Assembly (NCBI GenBank): GCA_905250075.1
Contig: CAJNOP010000202.1
Span: 127,763 to 191,762, forward strand
Length of the DNA: 64,000 nt
Source of the DNA: Rotaria sp. Silwood1
Taxonomy: Eukaryota; Rotifera; Eurotatoria; Philodinida; Philodinidae
Direction of reading: 5' to 3'
How positions within the stretch are numbered: the first letter of the stretch is position 1; each line of letters begins with the position of its first letter. Below the pieces are notes generated by a model that saw only the letters and a list, made by a program, of their open reading frames with translations, had not been told where the DNA came from and did no database searches. Of the stretch, positions 11,011 to 23,590 are shown piece by piece. The position numbers and the translations under genes are program-made.

Positions 11011-14000
11011 ATGTCAATTACCAGTACATCATCAATGTCTGGTCGTGAAAATAAAGTTGTTCCCGGTAATGAAATAAAATTTTATGTAATTAATAAATTA
11101 TTCGTTTCTTTTTTTTTCGATTTAATAGTTTTTCCTTGGTTTGGTATGGATATTGGTGGAACATTAGTTAAACTTGTTTATTTTGAACCACTTGATTTAA
11201 CAGCTGATGAAATTCGAACTGAAGGTGAAATTTTAATGAATATTCGTCATTATTTAACATCAAATCGTGCTTATGGACAAGATGGTGTACGAGATCATAC
11301 ACTTGAATTAAATAATATACAATTAGGTGGTCGTCGAGGAAATCTTCATTTTATTCGTTTTCCAACATCAAAAATGCCAAATTTTATTGAATTATGTGCT
11401 ATGAGACATTTACATACCTTAACATTTGAAATATTTGCAACAGGTGGTGGTGCTTATAAATTTGAAAAAGAGATTGTTGAAGTAAATTTTAGTTTATTGT
11501 TTATAAAAAAAAAAAAAAACGAAATAATTCTGTTTTTTTTTTGTTAATTCTAGAAATTAAAAATAAGTTGGTATAAATGTGATGAACTTGATACATTAAT
11601 AAAAGGTTTAAGTTATTTAAGTAAACTTAATCCACAAGAATGTTTTTATTATGAAGAACCACAAAATGAATCTAATCCAAATAAACATCCATTTACATTT
11701 GATATTAAACGTCCATTTCTTTTAGTTAATATTGGAAGTGGTATTAGTATTTTACATGTTGATTCAGAAAGAAATTATCGACGTATAACTGGTACAAGGT
11801 TAGTTATGACAATGTTCTAATCAATTGATGATATGATTTATTTATTTATTTTTTTGTATATTCTATATTATAGTATAGGTGGTGGTACATTTTTGGGTTT
11901 ATGTTGTTTATTAACAGGATGTTCAAGTTATGATGAAGCTATTAAATTAGCTAGTGAAGGAGATAGTACAAAAGTAAATTTAAATTATTTGCAAAATTAT
12001 TTTTTCTTATTGATTTATTGAATAGGTTGATAAATTAGTTAAAGATATATATGGTGGTGATTATGAAAGATTCGGTTTACCTGGTCATATTGTAGCTAGC
12101 AGGTAAAATTTAAAAGAGATTATATGTATTTAGAGTATACAAAAAAAATAATATTCTATATTTTTTCAATATTTGATCATTCTTCTACTAATATGATAAT
12201 AATAAAATTGCGATAAGAGCTATTTGTTATGATATTTGATAGTAATATTAGATTACATTTTGTCTTTAATATCTAGCCATCTATACATATTCAAGTGTAG
12301 AAACTCAAAAACAAGTTCATCAAGTCTTTATTTTATTAAATGTTCGAACTAATTTCGTCCTGATTATTGACACACTCAATTGAATGCATTTATTGAACGG
12401 TTTTCTATATTCTTATAAATCCAAAGAATGTTTAGAGCACGTTATAACGATCTAGAATTGTTTGAGTAATTAAAAATCATATGGTGTTAGCACACGAAAA
12501 ATTACTTAAATAAAAAACTTGATAAATTTTTTTCTATAGTCTAATATGTATAGATGACTAAACATTGAAGACAAATACTGATCAAATATTACCGTTACAT
12601 TTTATAATAAATAGCTCGTATCGAAATATTATTATTATTAGTTGAAGAATGATCAAATATTAGAGAAATGCAGAATATTGTTGTTACTATCGGACTATAA
12701 AGTAAGAGGATTTCTTTTAAAAAAATTAATTTATCTTCGCCACTTTTTTTTGCTATACCCTAAGTAGAAATTCATAATTGAATACCTCTAGAAAATAAGC
12801 AGATAATGCACATAATACATATATGTAGATATGGGTCTTTTCTCTGTATCTACACTCTCATCACCGGCTCAAGCCCATATTTCAATGTCACTGAATCTTC
12901 TCGTATGTATACTTGTTTCAAATAAAAAATGCTTGGATATAAAATCTACTACATCGAGAATGATAATGAATCAATCACAATGAATAATCTTTATTTATAT
13001 ATTGTTCATGTCTAATACTATAATGATCAACAATCGTGTTTATTACTTTTTTTCTTTTTGTATGATATCATGGTTTGATTCGTAGATGTAACTAAATTTA
13101 TTTCAGCGCATAGCGAATGAGATTTTCAGTCTATTTTTCTAATCATCATGATATGATACATGTCATTGCTTGAGTAGGTTTTACTATTTATTTTTTGTGT
13201 TCTACATTATGAAATGCTTTTCTTAAAAATATTTGATATATTATAGATTCTTTTTTTAAATTATCTAATATCAAAATTCATATGATAACAAGTAAGTATA
13301 TTAGATGTAGTTCATTGCAATTTTTATTGCTCTTTGTGACTTTAATCGATGAAAAATAAGAAGCTGCTAGATAATGATATTGCTATTGTGTATTTTTTGA
13401 TGATTCATCGAGCTTAATCTTTATGCTAAAACTAGTTAAACTTGTAATAATGACATGAAGTTGTCTGTTTTATGCTATTTTTTTGTATAATATGAAAAAA
13501 AAAACTTATATTTTTTTTAATTTATTTCATATACAAGCATTTCTTATCAATAAACAAGTATCTATATGCATATGTATATAGTACGTAACTCGTGCTATAC
13601 TGTAATAATATTAAATAAATCTTCATAAATGAATAAACAACACTCAAAGTTATATAAGACTTGTGACTCGTTTTGTAACTGTCATTCATTAGTTTAAATC
13701 AAAGAACATAAATAAATAGTACTTGTTTTGAATGTATACAACTAAAACTATGCATTGATATTCTTGCTGACAATCAAAGCTGTACAAGTACAGATTTTTC
13801 CGGCATCAGAGTAACGACTAGAGTTACCAATAGATAACTTTTTCAACCTGGTGTGCAAACTTTCAGGAGGATAGTCTCGGTCATATATTCAGTTTCTCTC
13901 AATTAAAATGATTCTCCTTCACTAAATAGTAAATCAAAACATATAGAACTATGCAAAAAAAAAATACAGTCTTATTTATACGAAGAATTATACTTTCAAA

Positions 14001-14792
14001 TCATTTCTAATTTCATCAGTACACTGTTCTATTACATTAAAAACTATGTATCATCAGAAAGAAATTACACGCATCAAAAAAACAGAAAATACTATTAATG
14101 TCGGTTAGAAACATTTGTTTCTCATCGTCGCCTATTGAATTACATATTCATTCTTCTTATTCATTGAGACATATTCTTGACATTTTCCGAGTTAGATGAC
14201 AATTTAAAATCTTCGAAGTTAAAGCTAGTAGTTATTATTTCTTCTTACTATTTTCGCAAATGAAAGTTAAAGACCACATAATGTCTTTGACTTTCTCTCC
14301 TTTGCATATAGTTTTGAATTTGAATATTTTTAGTTTCGGTCATATGAATTTATCAGAAAAACGTGAACAAGCAACCAAAGCTGATTTAGCACGATCAACA
14401 TTAGTAACAGTTTTAAATAATATTGGTTCAATATCAATAATGTGTGCTCGAACTGAAGTAAACGAAATCTATTGAATTTCTTTTTTTTTTTTCATTTGAT
14501 TGATATATGACTTGGTCTAATCATGTATAGAATGTTGATCGAATATTATTCAGTGGAAGTTTTTTACGTATTAATGATTTATCAATGCGAATATTAGCTT
14601 ATGCTATGGATTATTGGTCATGTGGTCAAATTAAAGCTATATTTCTTGAACATGAAGTAAGCAAAATGAAATAAGTTATTTATTTATTTTTCTTTTTTCT
14701 AGGGTTATTTTAGTGCTGTTGGTTGTTTAAGAAATTTTATGATGGACGCAAATGGTAGTGAAACTGATTTCACTCATTCCTTGCAACATTGA
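11011..14792 (+). CDS. PANK: Pantothenate kinase (eukaryotic type II, PANK1-3-like)
   Basis: Eight exons (11011-11065, 11129-11481, 11554-11798, 11874-11973, 12026-12102, 14334-14457, 14531-14656, 14703-14792) give 389 residues. The enzyme phosphorylates pantothenate with ATP, the first and rate-setting step of coenzyme A synthesis. The start of the core, [15 protein letters not shown] (about residues 20-34), is the ATP-binding glycine motif. [63 protein letters not shown] and [14 protein letters not shown] match the PANK1-3 core nearly end to end. No mitochondrial targeting extension is visible at this start. Intron 5 is 2231 bp, unusually long for this locus, and contains a fold-back element. 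The torsin gene follows 165 bp downstream. Confidence 0.95.
12168..12661. mobile_element. Fold-back (long inverted repeat) element in the PANK intron
   Basis: The left end AATATTTGATCATTCTTC (12168-12185) is the exact reverse complement of the right end (12644-12661). The match continues inward with few differences: CGATA-GAGCTATTT at about 12212-12226 against 12610-12625, and CATCTATACATATT at about 12280-12293 against 12540-12555. It then weakens towards the middle. The arms are therefore at least 140 bp each, and the whole 494 bp unit could fold into a long hairpin. No open frame is present. I could not define a clear target duplication, so the superfamily is unknown. Confidence 0.7.
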
Positions 14793-14957
14793 TTCGTTTT
14801 TTAAAATAATATTGTTTTTATGTGATAACTTTCAAAAAAAAGAAATTTGATAAACCACCGTATTGTTTTGTTTTGTTTTGTTTTATGGAAATGTATAATG
14901 GTTTTAACATTTGTGCTATCTATTTGTTGAAGATTTAAAACAAAACAAAAAAAACAC

Positions 14958-17939
14958 ATGGTAGATCTTGTAAGTTTCTTCCATATTTTTTGTTTTTTGG
15001 AATGTTGTTCGAAACACTGGGTACCGAATAACATGACAGGTAAATTTTAATTGTTTTTTTTTTTTTTATAAGTTTTATTTTGTTTTAATTTTCGAAGAAC
15101 TTGATCTACGGTTAAAAGAACAATTGATGGGACAACCACTTGCACATAATCTTATACTTAAATCTATTAGTTCACATATTAATACTGAACATCCATCGAA
15201 AGCTCTGGTGCTTTCTTTACATGGAAGTACTGGTACAGGTAGGCATTATAAAGATTGTATTTTTTTTTTGTAAGAGTTCATTTATTGTTTTGTACATGTA
15301 TTGAATGCATATGTAGGTTGATCTTTTCTTAATGTTGTTAATCTAAACACAATAGCTCATAAAATCGTTTGCTAAAGTTTATTTTCATTCTTTTTCTAAG
15401 AAGAGGGTATTTGAAAAACTCTAAACTAATATTTTCAGCTACTAGAATTTGCTAATCGAATTCTGTTTGAATTGTACAGAATGAATTATTTTTTAATGCT
15501 CTGTCTGATTTTTTCTGTTAGAGGAGATCATTCTTGTGTCTTCCGTAAAGATTAATGGATCACTGTGAAAAGACTGCACAGATGAAAACGATATTTTCTA
15601 TGTAGATTCTTATAAGTGATTAGGGTAGTGAAAAAAACTTGAAAATACATCTGGATAAATAATTTTGAAAGCTTTTCTTCAGTTAGTTCTTGTTGTTCTT
15701 TTACCTTTTGAATGGTTTTGTTATGAATTAAACAAAACCTATATAAACGATATAAAAACAAAAAAGATTTGGTTATAGAAAATGTAGATTACCAGTGCTA
15801 TTAAATATAAGAGTTGAAAACAAGGTGATCGATTTTCTTATCTATTATTTTATGGATCAATTCGTGATTATCGTTTGGTTTTGTGTTTTTTGTTTTTTTA
15901 CAAATTATGTGTTTCTAACTATCAGCGATCTCTGCATTGGCTTTAATAAGCATCTTTACGTATTGTTAAAATTCAGTAAAGTATGAATTGATAAACATTG
16001 TAGTTAATATTGAATTTACTAATAGTTGAAAATTCTTACGATTTTATCAATATTTTTTAATTATTTTTCACATAGGAAAGAATTTCGTTGCTAAACATAT
16101 TGTTGAAAGTCTTTATCGGAATGGTTATAAAAGTAAATATGCTCGACTCTATGTTGCTTCACGTGATTTTATGCATCATGATGAAGAACATCTTCAACAG
16201 TATAAGGTATGTTAATAACGTAAACTTAATTGGATGAAACCCATTGACCTATCATAGTATTTTTGTTTTTTATATACACACTTTTTTTTGCATATAGGAC
16301 CATATAAAACACGACATTGAAAGAGCAACAAGTGGTTGTCAATATGCAACATTTGTTTTTGATGAGGTTGATAAAATGCCTATGAAATTACTCGAAACTA
16401 TATTATTTTATATTGACTTTCATTCTCCTACTTATGCACAACCTATTGATTTTCGTAAAACAATATTTATATTTTTAAGGTAAAATGCTATATATTTAAA
16501 AATCGCTAGAAAAAAAAGTCAATTGCAATATTTTTACATAGTTCGATAGAGCATAACGAAGTCTATTAGAATATATCTATCAAAAAATTCTTAAGAAATA
16601 ATAAAAAGGGTGTTTCAAGGTCGGTAAGATTAGATGTGGAAGAGTCGATGACTCGAAAGACCGAATATTGTTTAAACTGAATTATTTCGTAGTTGCATTT
16701 CTGAAGAATATCTAATCTTTCATAAATGATATGGTTTTTTTATTTGACAATTTGCTTTTTCCAAAAATTTTTCTTCTCGGATAATATGGTTTTTTTTTCG
16801 TCTAAAAGAGCATATCTAAATTCGTTAGTTGAATGAAGCTTTGTTACTAATTTTTGAAACATGAACCTTATCTTCTCTTAGAAAGTAAGAATTTACAAAT
16901 TAGATAGAATACAACAATCTTCTTATGATTATCGACAGCAGTTATATTGTGTTTCACATATTAATCATGCGATGTTTGTACTAACAGCTTTTTTTACGAT
17001 CAGTTTTATCCTATAGTCTTATACGAGGTGAATTTTGATAGAAAGTATTTTTTTTCTAATAATATACATATATGCTATTGTATGAAGGATCTTAAAAGTC
17101 GTATAATTTTTGCATGAAAAGCAACCCCTTTCATAGTCAAAAATTTCACTTATGATCATAGTTTTTGACAGTGATATGAATGAAACTGGTTATTTACAAC
17201 GTCACTCAAGTGTAACATTCAAAGGATCAAACAATCCTAGTTTTGTTAGTCTCATACAAAGGAAGAAAAAACATCTGTTCTTTCAATGATATTCCTTATA
17301 AATTTTTTTTTTTATTCTTATAGATCTTATCGAACTATGTAAAAATATCATTATTGATTTTTCTTTGATCAATTTAAAACTAACTAATTACTTGAAAAAA
17401 AATAAAATCTTCATTTTAGTAATTTGAATTTATTCTTTAGTAATACAGGTGGCAAAGATATTAATGTTATTGCTCAGAATAATCATTTTGCTTCTATACA
17501 ACGTAAAGATTATAATATAACTGAATTTCAACGAGCTCTTGCAAATGCTGCATTTAGTGAACCAGGTTTTTTTTATTTTTATTTTGTTTTTGCATAAAAT
17601 TTTCTTTCTTTTTGTTTTTATATGAAAGGTGGATTATGGCATGCATCATTAATTAATCGACATTTGGTGACTTTTTTTGTACCATTTCTTCCACTTGAAC
17701 GTACTCATATTCGTACATGTATTCAACGACAACTTCAATTAGCATATAAAAATGATCAATATGAATATACATTGTCTGATAATGATATTATTGATCATGT
17801 TCTTGATTTAATTGAATTTGCACCACCAGATTCTTTACTTTATTCTGTCTCAGGATGTAAAAAAGTTCAACAAAAACTTGATTTTATATTAGAAAGTCAT
17901 CGGATGATAAAACCAAAGAAATCTATAGAAGAATTTTGA
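14958..17939 (+). CDS. TOR1A: Torsin (AAA+ ATPase of the ER lumen / nuclear envelope)
   Basis: Six exons (14958-15039, 15098-15238, 16076-16206, 16298-16479, 17441-17565, 17629-17939) give 323 residues. The first exon was chosen because it joins in frame and gives a hydrophobic N-terminus followed by LECC, like the AECC of human torsin-1A before the AAA+ domain. Walker A reads GSTGTGKNF (about 70-78) with the torsin-typical Asn after Lys. Walker B is FVFDEVDK, sensor 1 lies at FIFLSN, and the C-terminal sensor-2 region has the conserved redox Cys motif GCKK. LWHASLINRHLVTFFVPFLP matches the family strongly. Torsins act with LAP1/LULL1 cofactors on membranes of the perinuclear space and ER. 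TOR1 versus TOR2 subtype is not certain. Introns 2 and 4 are 837 and 961 bp. Confidence 0.93.
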
Positions 17940-18096
17940 ATGAATGAATGTTTATGAGTCGTTATTTGGCTGTGATTACATGTTATTATTTTTTTTTTGT
18001 CTGTGTTTCTCTACTTGTGATTTTTTTTGTATTTCAAACAATCACGCATCATTGCACAACGCTCTTTTTTTTTTTTTACTTTTCTATAGTTATTGC

Positions 18097-18119
18097 AGAT
18101 TTTTTTTCTATTTTTCAGT
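18097..18119 (+). promoter_or_regulatory. Possible trans-splice acceptor before the coiled-coil gene
   Basis: The run TTTTTTTCTATTTTTCAG ends one base before the ATG at 18120, about 180 bp after the torsin stop codon. Acceptor strength and position resemble the site before POLE3. It could receive a spliced leader or a non-coding exon. Confidence 0.4.
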
Positions 18120-18362
18120 ATGAATAATATGAGTGTTAAACAACAACAGTTTGAATCATTGAACAGTGAAGTAAGTTTAGATTTTAAATATAAAATATAA
18201 TGAAATAAAATTGTTCTTTTACTTTTTCTTTTTATATGTTTTGTATAGATACAAATTTTACAGAAAAAATTAGACAGTAAAACAAAAGCATTTGCAATCT
18301 TAATAAATGAACTTGAAACATTAAAACATGAACGTGATCAATTTAAATCACTTGTCGATAGT
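18120..18362 (+). CDS. CCDC149: CCDC149-like coiled-coil protein, 5' end only (cut by gap)
   Basis: Two exons (18120-18170 and 18249-18362) encode about 55 residues before the sequence runs into 100 N. The second exon reads LQKKLDSKTKAFAILINELE then LKHERDQFKSLVD, a heptad-rich coiled coil. It resembles the N-terminal region of CCDC149, where a KLESK...ILSKELDTCQQERDQ-type stretch occurs. No continuation is visible after the gap, so most of the gene is missing from the assembly or misplaced. Other long coiled-coil proteins remain possible. Confidence 0.5.
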
Positions 18363-18462
18363 NNNNNNNNNNNNNNNNNNNNNNNNNNNNNNNNNNNNNN
18401 NNNNNNNNNNNNNNNNNNNNNNNNNNNNNNNNNNNNNNNNNNNNNNNNNNNNNNNNNNNNNN
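18363..18462. other. Assembly gap (100 N)
   Basis: A run of exactly 100 N is a conventional unknown-size scaffold gap. It interrupts the coiled-coil gene. The true missing length is not known, and the order of sequence on either side depends on scaffolding. Confidence 0.95.
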
Positions 18463-19084
18463 TCCTAAGCTTACTAGATCTATCTATTGTGAAAGTATCA
18501 GTCAAAGCAGTGAGACCGATTGAACAACGTTGGTCGCAGCTTATGTGTGATGCCTCTTAGTGATTCGACACAGACGACGGAGTGAATCGGGACTTGAAAA
18601 CCTCAAATCTGATACTTACTTGATTTACATCAAATGAATATCAAAATGAGGTAACAAAACGAAAGAGTATGTTTCAAAAAGATCAAGTTTATCTATGAAG
18701 AAGCTCTTTCACTTAAGTTTCAAAATTGGATATACATTCTTTTCTAAATTTCTGTCGACTTGTGATATACACACTCTAATGAAAAATATTCTTCGTCATT
18801 TAGAAGAATTTTTTGCGATTGGAACTTAACAAAATAGCAAATCAATTGTGTCGGCATGGTTTAAATTTCGTCGAATATAATTGTGTCTACTCTTAAAAGA
18901 AAAATTTTCTCGAGAAAATAATCTTTCGTTGTTCATTTGAGAAAAAAGCTTATTAATGAATGAAATGTGCAAGTTAGCTAATTATTATGGTCCATTCACT
19001 ATTGTACGATCATTCATTGTATTGATTCAGTCTTGATAAACAATTGAATATTGAGAGCTTGATTTTTCATGCATACCTTATCTC

Positions 19085-19395
19085 GTTTTTCATTTTCTGT
19101 ATCTTCTATTGTAACAATCATGTCAAAATGTAGAAGAAAACTTGGCATCAAATTTAAATCAGCATCGTCTTGCAAATCATCCCATCAACTCTAAGTTGGA
19201 ATAGTTACTGCCAAAATACTTCATTGTGAATTGAATTTTGTTGTTATACTAGCCTACCATGAAATTCTTGATTCAAGATTTTTGTTCGTCGTTCTTGGAG
19301 GAATAGAGATTGTTTTTTGTTCTATTGCTCTATGAATTTTATCAAATTCATTAATAAAACCAAAACCACCATCAGCTAAGACCATAGGAATAACT
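19085..19395 (-). pseudogene. MCM5: Decayed MCM5 helicase fragment
   Basis: Read on the minus strand, 19395 to about 19310 gives VLADGGFGFINEFDKI then RAIEQKTIS. This corresponds to the MCM5 Walker B segment (MVLADGGVVCIDEFDKM then AIHEAMEQQTISI), with some residues lost between. Further along, 19215 to 19085 gives SILAV, WDDLQDDADLNLMP, SFLLHFDMIV and EDTENEKRD. These match SVLAA, WDETKGEDNIDFMP, TILSRFDMIF and DEHNEERD of MCM5, at the same spacing as in the intact protein. In-frame stops (two around 19210-19220), small deletions and loss of the arginine-finger SRF motif show it is not functional. It has no clear introns, so it may be a processed copy or a partial duplicate. Confidence 0.75.
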
Positions 19396-20296
19396 AGTTT
19401 CTTCGTATATAGGCTTAAAGTACAAAAAAAAATTGTTTTTCCTATAAAAGTGGTGAATTACTGAAGAATGCATTGCTTTTCCAACTAGTTGACTCTTTTA
19501 AATAAACAAACATTGGTAGCATTAGATCTTATAGAGTGAAAAATACCACAAGGTTTACAGTGATATAGATATTATTGAATGCTTAATCCAGTGGCGCATC
19601 CAGAAATTTTAAAGCATGAGCTGTTCCCAGTTAAATTATTTTGCGCAGTGGACAGTATTACGCGATTAAAACTAAACTAGACTACAGTTTTTTTTGTACT
19701 CTCTGTTTCAGAAATGTAGTCTTCAATTTTCAAATATTTGGATATATTTCGTCAAAAAGTGTAAATAAGCACATATAGAACCATCAGCAAATTAAAGTGG
19801 AATAACGAGTATTTAAAAAAAAATAATCGATTGACCTTTGTGGATCACATCATTAGATCGCAAGAAGATACAATATGTTAAAATGATACCATTTAAATCT
19901 TTGTTGATTTATGTATATGAAGACAAGAAAAAAATTTACGTATTATTTTAAAATTATATACAGATAAAGCATTATTTTATAGGCTTGGAGATTAACATCT
20001 TGGTATGCATGAAATATTTTTTAAAATATTGATTAGAGAGAATTAAAAAGAATCGTTGAGTACTAAAAAATTCAATTCAATTGATTATGTAGACAGTGCG
20101 ACAATATTTAGTCAGTTAACGATTAAACAAGGTTACTCAATAGCTTAGCGTCATCTATGTCATAAGAAACTACATGTGTTCTGTTGTTTTTTATTTAATT
20201 GTAATAATCAGAGAGGATTTTGCTTAAATGAAATAAAATAATGGATGACATTTATTTATTAATGTGTTTAAATTTAATCTAAGAATTAAAAAGACA

Positions 20297-22882
20297 ATGA
20301 GCCAAGCGATTTATGATTCAAGACAAGGTTTCTAAGAATACAAAAAGTGTCTTTTTTAATGATTTTTTTTTGTCTAGGTGGTTTTCGTGTATTTATTGGT
20401 AATTTGGGTTCACGTACAAATGTATCTGATCTTAAACAAGAATGTGAACGATATGGATCGGTAATTGATTGTTGGGTAGCACGGTAAGTAATGATAAGTA
20501 CCGTTCTTCTAATATTATGTATTACCTAAGAGAAAGAGAAAATTGTTTATTTCAAATTCCGATCTTTCAGTTGTGCTGGTCGGCAAAAAAAAGCAGCAGC
20601 ATCAGCATCATTCTACACTTCTACTACGTTTTTTTTATCTTCTTCTATACGTCGCAACAAGTTTATGAACGCGTCGTTATCTTAACTTCTTATGCATTTC
20701 TTCTCTTCTAAATCTTCCTTTCCTGCAAAATAAAAAAAAACGTATTGTTCACTTTTCGTCTATTCTAGCAATCCACCAGGATTTGCATTTGTACTTTTTA
20801 AATATGGTGAAGATGCTGTTTCAGCTGTTCGAAGTAAGTTTATCTTGAAATACATCATTTTTAGTTTTTACTTAAATTATATTTAGATATGGATGGACGG
20901 TAAGTAGAAGAAGACAACGAAGAAAATTCAATGTAAATTATTGATATTTAGTATGGTATGTGGACAGCGTGTACGAGTAGAACATGCCAAAGCACGTTCA
21001 ATATATCCTCGTAATGCACCAACATATGGTGGTTATCATGGTGGAGAGTAAGTGATGTGTTTCATACTCTGAATGTAGGGTAGAAATCGAACGGTTTTCG
21101 AGATTTATCTAGATTAATCAATTAATAGTATTTTTATACATTTGAACTCTATCAAAAGGGGGTTATCTGTACAGAATGTTTAAGTGAAATTCGGAATTTC
21201 TAGTTTGTCTCCTCTGAAAGTCCAGTAGAGATCCAGCTTACCGAACATATTCAAGGTTCAGATCCTGTGAAATCGGAATCGGATAATTACTCTGAAGATA
21301 AGAAATACTCTTTTTCATGTTGTTATATTACATGACTAGCGTGCTCTACATATATCTCCAATGAGTAGAGCCTTTCAGGGCCTAGAATTTAGCAGACAGC
21401 TCCAACATCCAATACGAAAAAATTTAGAAAAAACCTCCTTTTTCAAATATACTGCTCATTTTTTTATGAAATAGCACAATCCCTGCAGAATCAAATTATG
21501 AAACACTATGTAACTACTTTTGCTAATCACAAGAGGTTACTTGATTCTCCAGAAACACAATTAGGAAGTACTATAAATATTAGTCTCAGACTAGCGCTTG
21601 TCGTGTGTTTGGGAAGAAGTCGTAATATCCACTTCATATGTGTTTTTCAATAATAATTCTTTAAATAAATAAACACATTTCATCAACAACAAGCAAAAAT
21701 CTAAACTATTGCAAAAGTTATTGTTTTCTAAATATATTCGATTTTAATGAGCAAACAATAGTAAAAACAAAAAATGAAGTTCAAAACTATACTAGAAGAG
21801 AAGTTGAAATACTTTGTATGAAACGGTACACTCAATCGAAAGACTAAACTTGCTGATAAACTCTTCAGAACGATCTCTAAAAACAAGATGCTAATAAATC
21901 TCTCATAAAATGAACACGATAGGAGCAAAGAACATGAATAAATTGCTTAAGATTACGAACTCACAATAGAGTAAAGCTACAATGATTGATTTCTGTGTTA
22001 TTATCGTTCTAGTGATGATTATCGTGATAGTTATGACAGTGGTCGAGATGATGATCGACGGTAGGTTATATTCTTCGATGAATATAATTATTGAAGTGTA
22101 ACATTTTTTTTAGACGTCGTCGTCGTCGTTCACATGATCGGTAAAATATGCATCTTTCTTATTTTGAATAATAACGAGTTTTCTTTTCTCCTAGTCGTTC
22201 ACGATCTCGTAGCAGTAGTCGAGAACGTTCAAAAAAAAAGTAAATTAAACTATTCGCTTTTCTTTGTCATTCTAAATAACAAAATATTTGATTAGATCAT
22301 CTCGTCGTCGGCATAGTAGTGATGATTCAAGTCATGAACGTAGTTCTCGACGCAAACATAAGTATTTATTAAAAAAGAAAATATAACTGATGATGACCTT
22401 CTTCAATAAAATTTTCTTTAGAAGTCGTTCACGTGATCGAAGTGATTCAGATGATTCAAGTAGTAATCGTGATAAAAAACGTTCTGGACGTCGTCGAACA
22501 AAATCAAAAACACCAAATGATAAAAAGAATAATCATTCCAAACGTCGTTCATCACGATCAGCATCGCAAGATAAAGATACTGATGATGATCAAACATCTA
22601 ATCATTCGAAAGACAGTTCATCATCATCAAGACATGACCATGATGATGATGATGAAGATGGTGATAAGAAAAGTGATCGACGAGTAAGAAAATTTTATTT
22701 AAAAAAATATTTTTAATCTATTGATATTTTAGAAATCATCACATGGTAAATCTGATGATGAAAGTGATACAAGTGATAATGAAAATAAAAAAATGAATCG
22801 TCGTAATTCAACAAATGATGCTATGGATGATGATAAACAAGAAAATGAATCAAAACTTTCAAACATTGAAAGTAATAATTAA
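20297..22882 (+). CDS. SR-family splicing factor (SRSF3/SRSF7-like)
   Basis: Eleven exons give 302 residues: 20297-20327, 20378-20483, 20769-20833, 20887-20899, 20952-21047, 22013-22060, 22114-22140, 22195-22239, 22296-22361, 22422-22683 and 22733-22882. One N-terminal RNA recognition motif (about residues 13-85) carries RNP2 VFIGNL and RNP1 NPPGFAFVLF. The WVARNPPGFAFV block is the SRSF3/SRSF7 signature. The rest is a long Arg/Ser region (RRRRRRSHDR, SRSRSSSRERS) running into Ser/Asp-rich acidic sequence. Such proteins bind exonic enhancers and recruit the spliceosome in the nucleus. The first exon was chosen because its ATG and phase fit the RRM exon; it is the least certain part. Exon 4 is only 13 bp. 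The 965 bp intron after the RRM is far longer than the others. Confidence 0.85.
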
Positions 22883-23590
22883 AATAACATGATTTGAAAA
22901 AAAAAAGAACTTTTCGTTTTCTTTTTTTCCTTTGTTTGTTGTGTTTATTGAAACATTAGCGAGACACAATTTAGATAATCATTTTATTTACTTTAGATTA
23001 ATTTGTGTTTATAATTTTTTTTTAAATTATTTTGTTCGACTCTCGTTCACGTTTGAGTTTATGTTTTGATCATGCAACAAACAGATGGTGGTTTTTTAAC
23101 AATAAAAATTTTCATATATCAATCATGAAACAAAGATTTTAATCAAATAAGAGAGTTTTAAATACATTACCAAATCATATACAAAGACTAATGTATAATT
23201 TGAAAGAATTCAACTGTGAAAAATTGCGAAACACAATCTACCTACTATTACTAATAAAGGATATTATAAAACTGTAGTAATTAGCATGGCGTTTCAATGT
23301 CCACGACTGAGTGAATCCTATGGATTAGCAAGAGCAGTGACATTCAAAACATTTTCTTTTGAATACTATCGCAGAAGTTTTTGAGTCGTGATGGATATCT
23401 CTATGACCTGACGACACTCAGTGATGTTGTAAACTCATGTTGAAAAACCATATACATACAGACAAGATCTTTGATAGATCAAAGAATATCAATCTATTCT
23501 TTTTTCGTACACGAAATTAAACGACGATATGTATGCTTACTGGAATTTATTTGTCATAATACAAACAAAAAAAAAGACATAAATTGGTTG
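22883..23590. other. Intergenic stretch between convergent genes
   Basis: This stretch of about 700 bp separates the stop codons of the SR gene (plus) and the hydrolase (minus), so it holds both 3' ends. It is AT-rich and I see no further gene or repeat in it. Confidence 0.5.

Noticed and set aside
22433-22687. 84-codon frame overlapping the SR gene
   Set aside because: It is a shadow frame of the Arg/Ser/Asp-rich coding exon.
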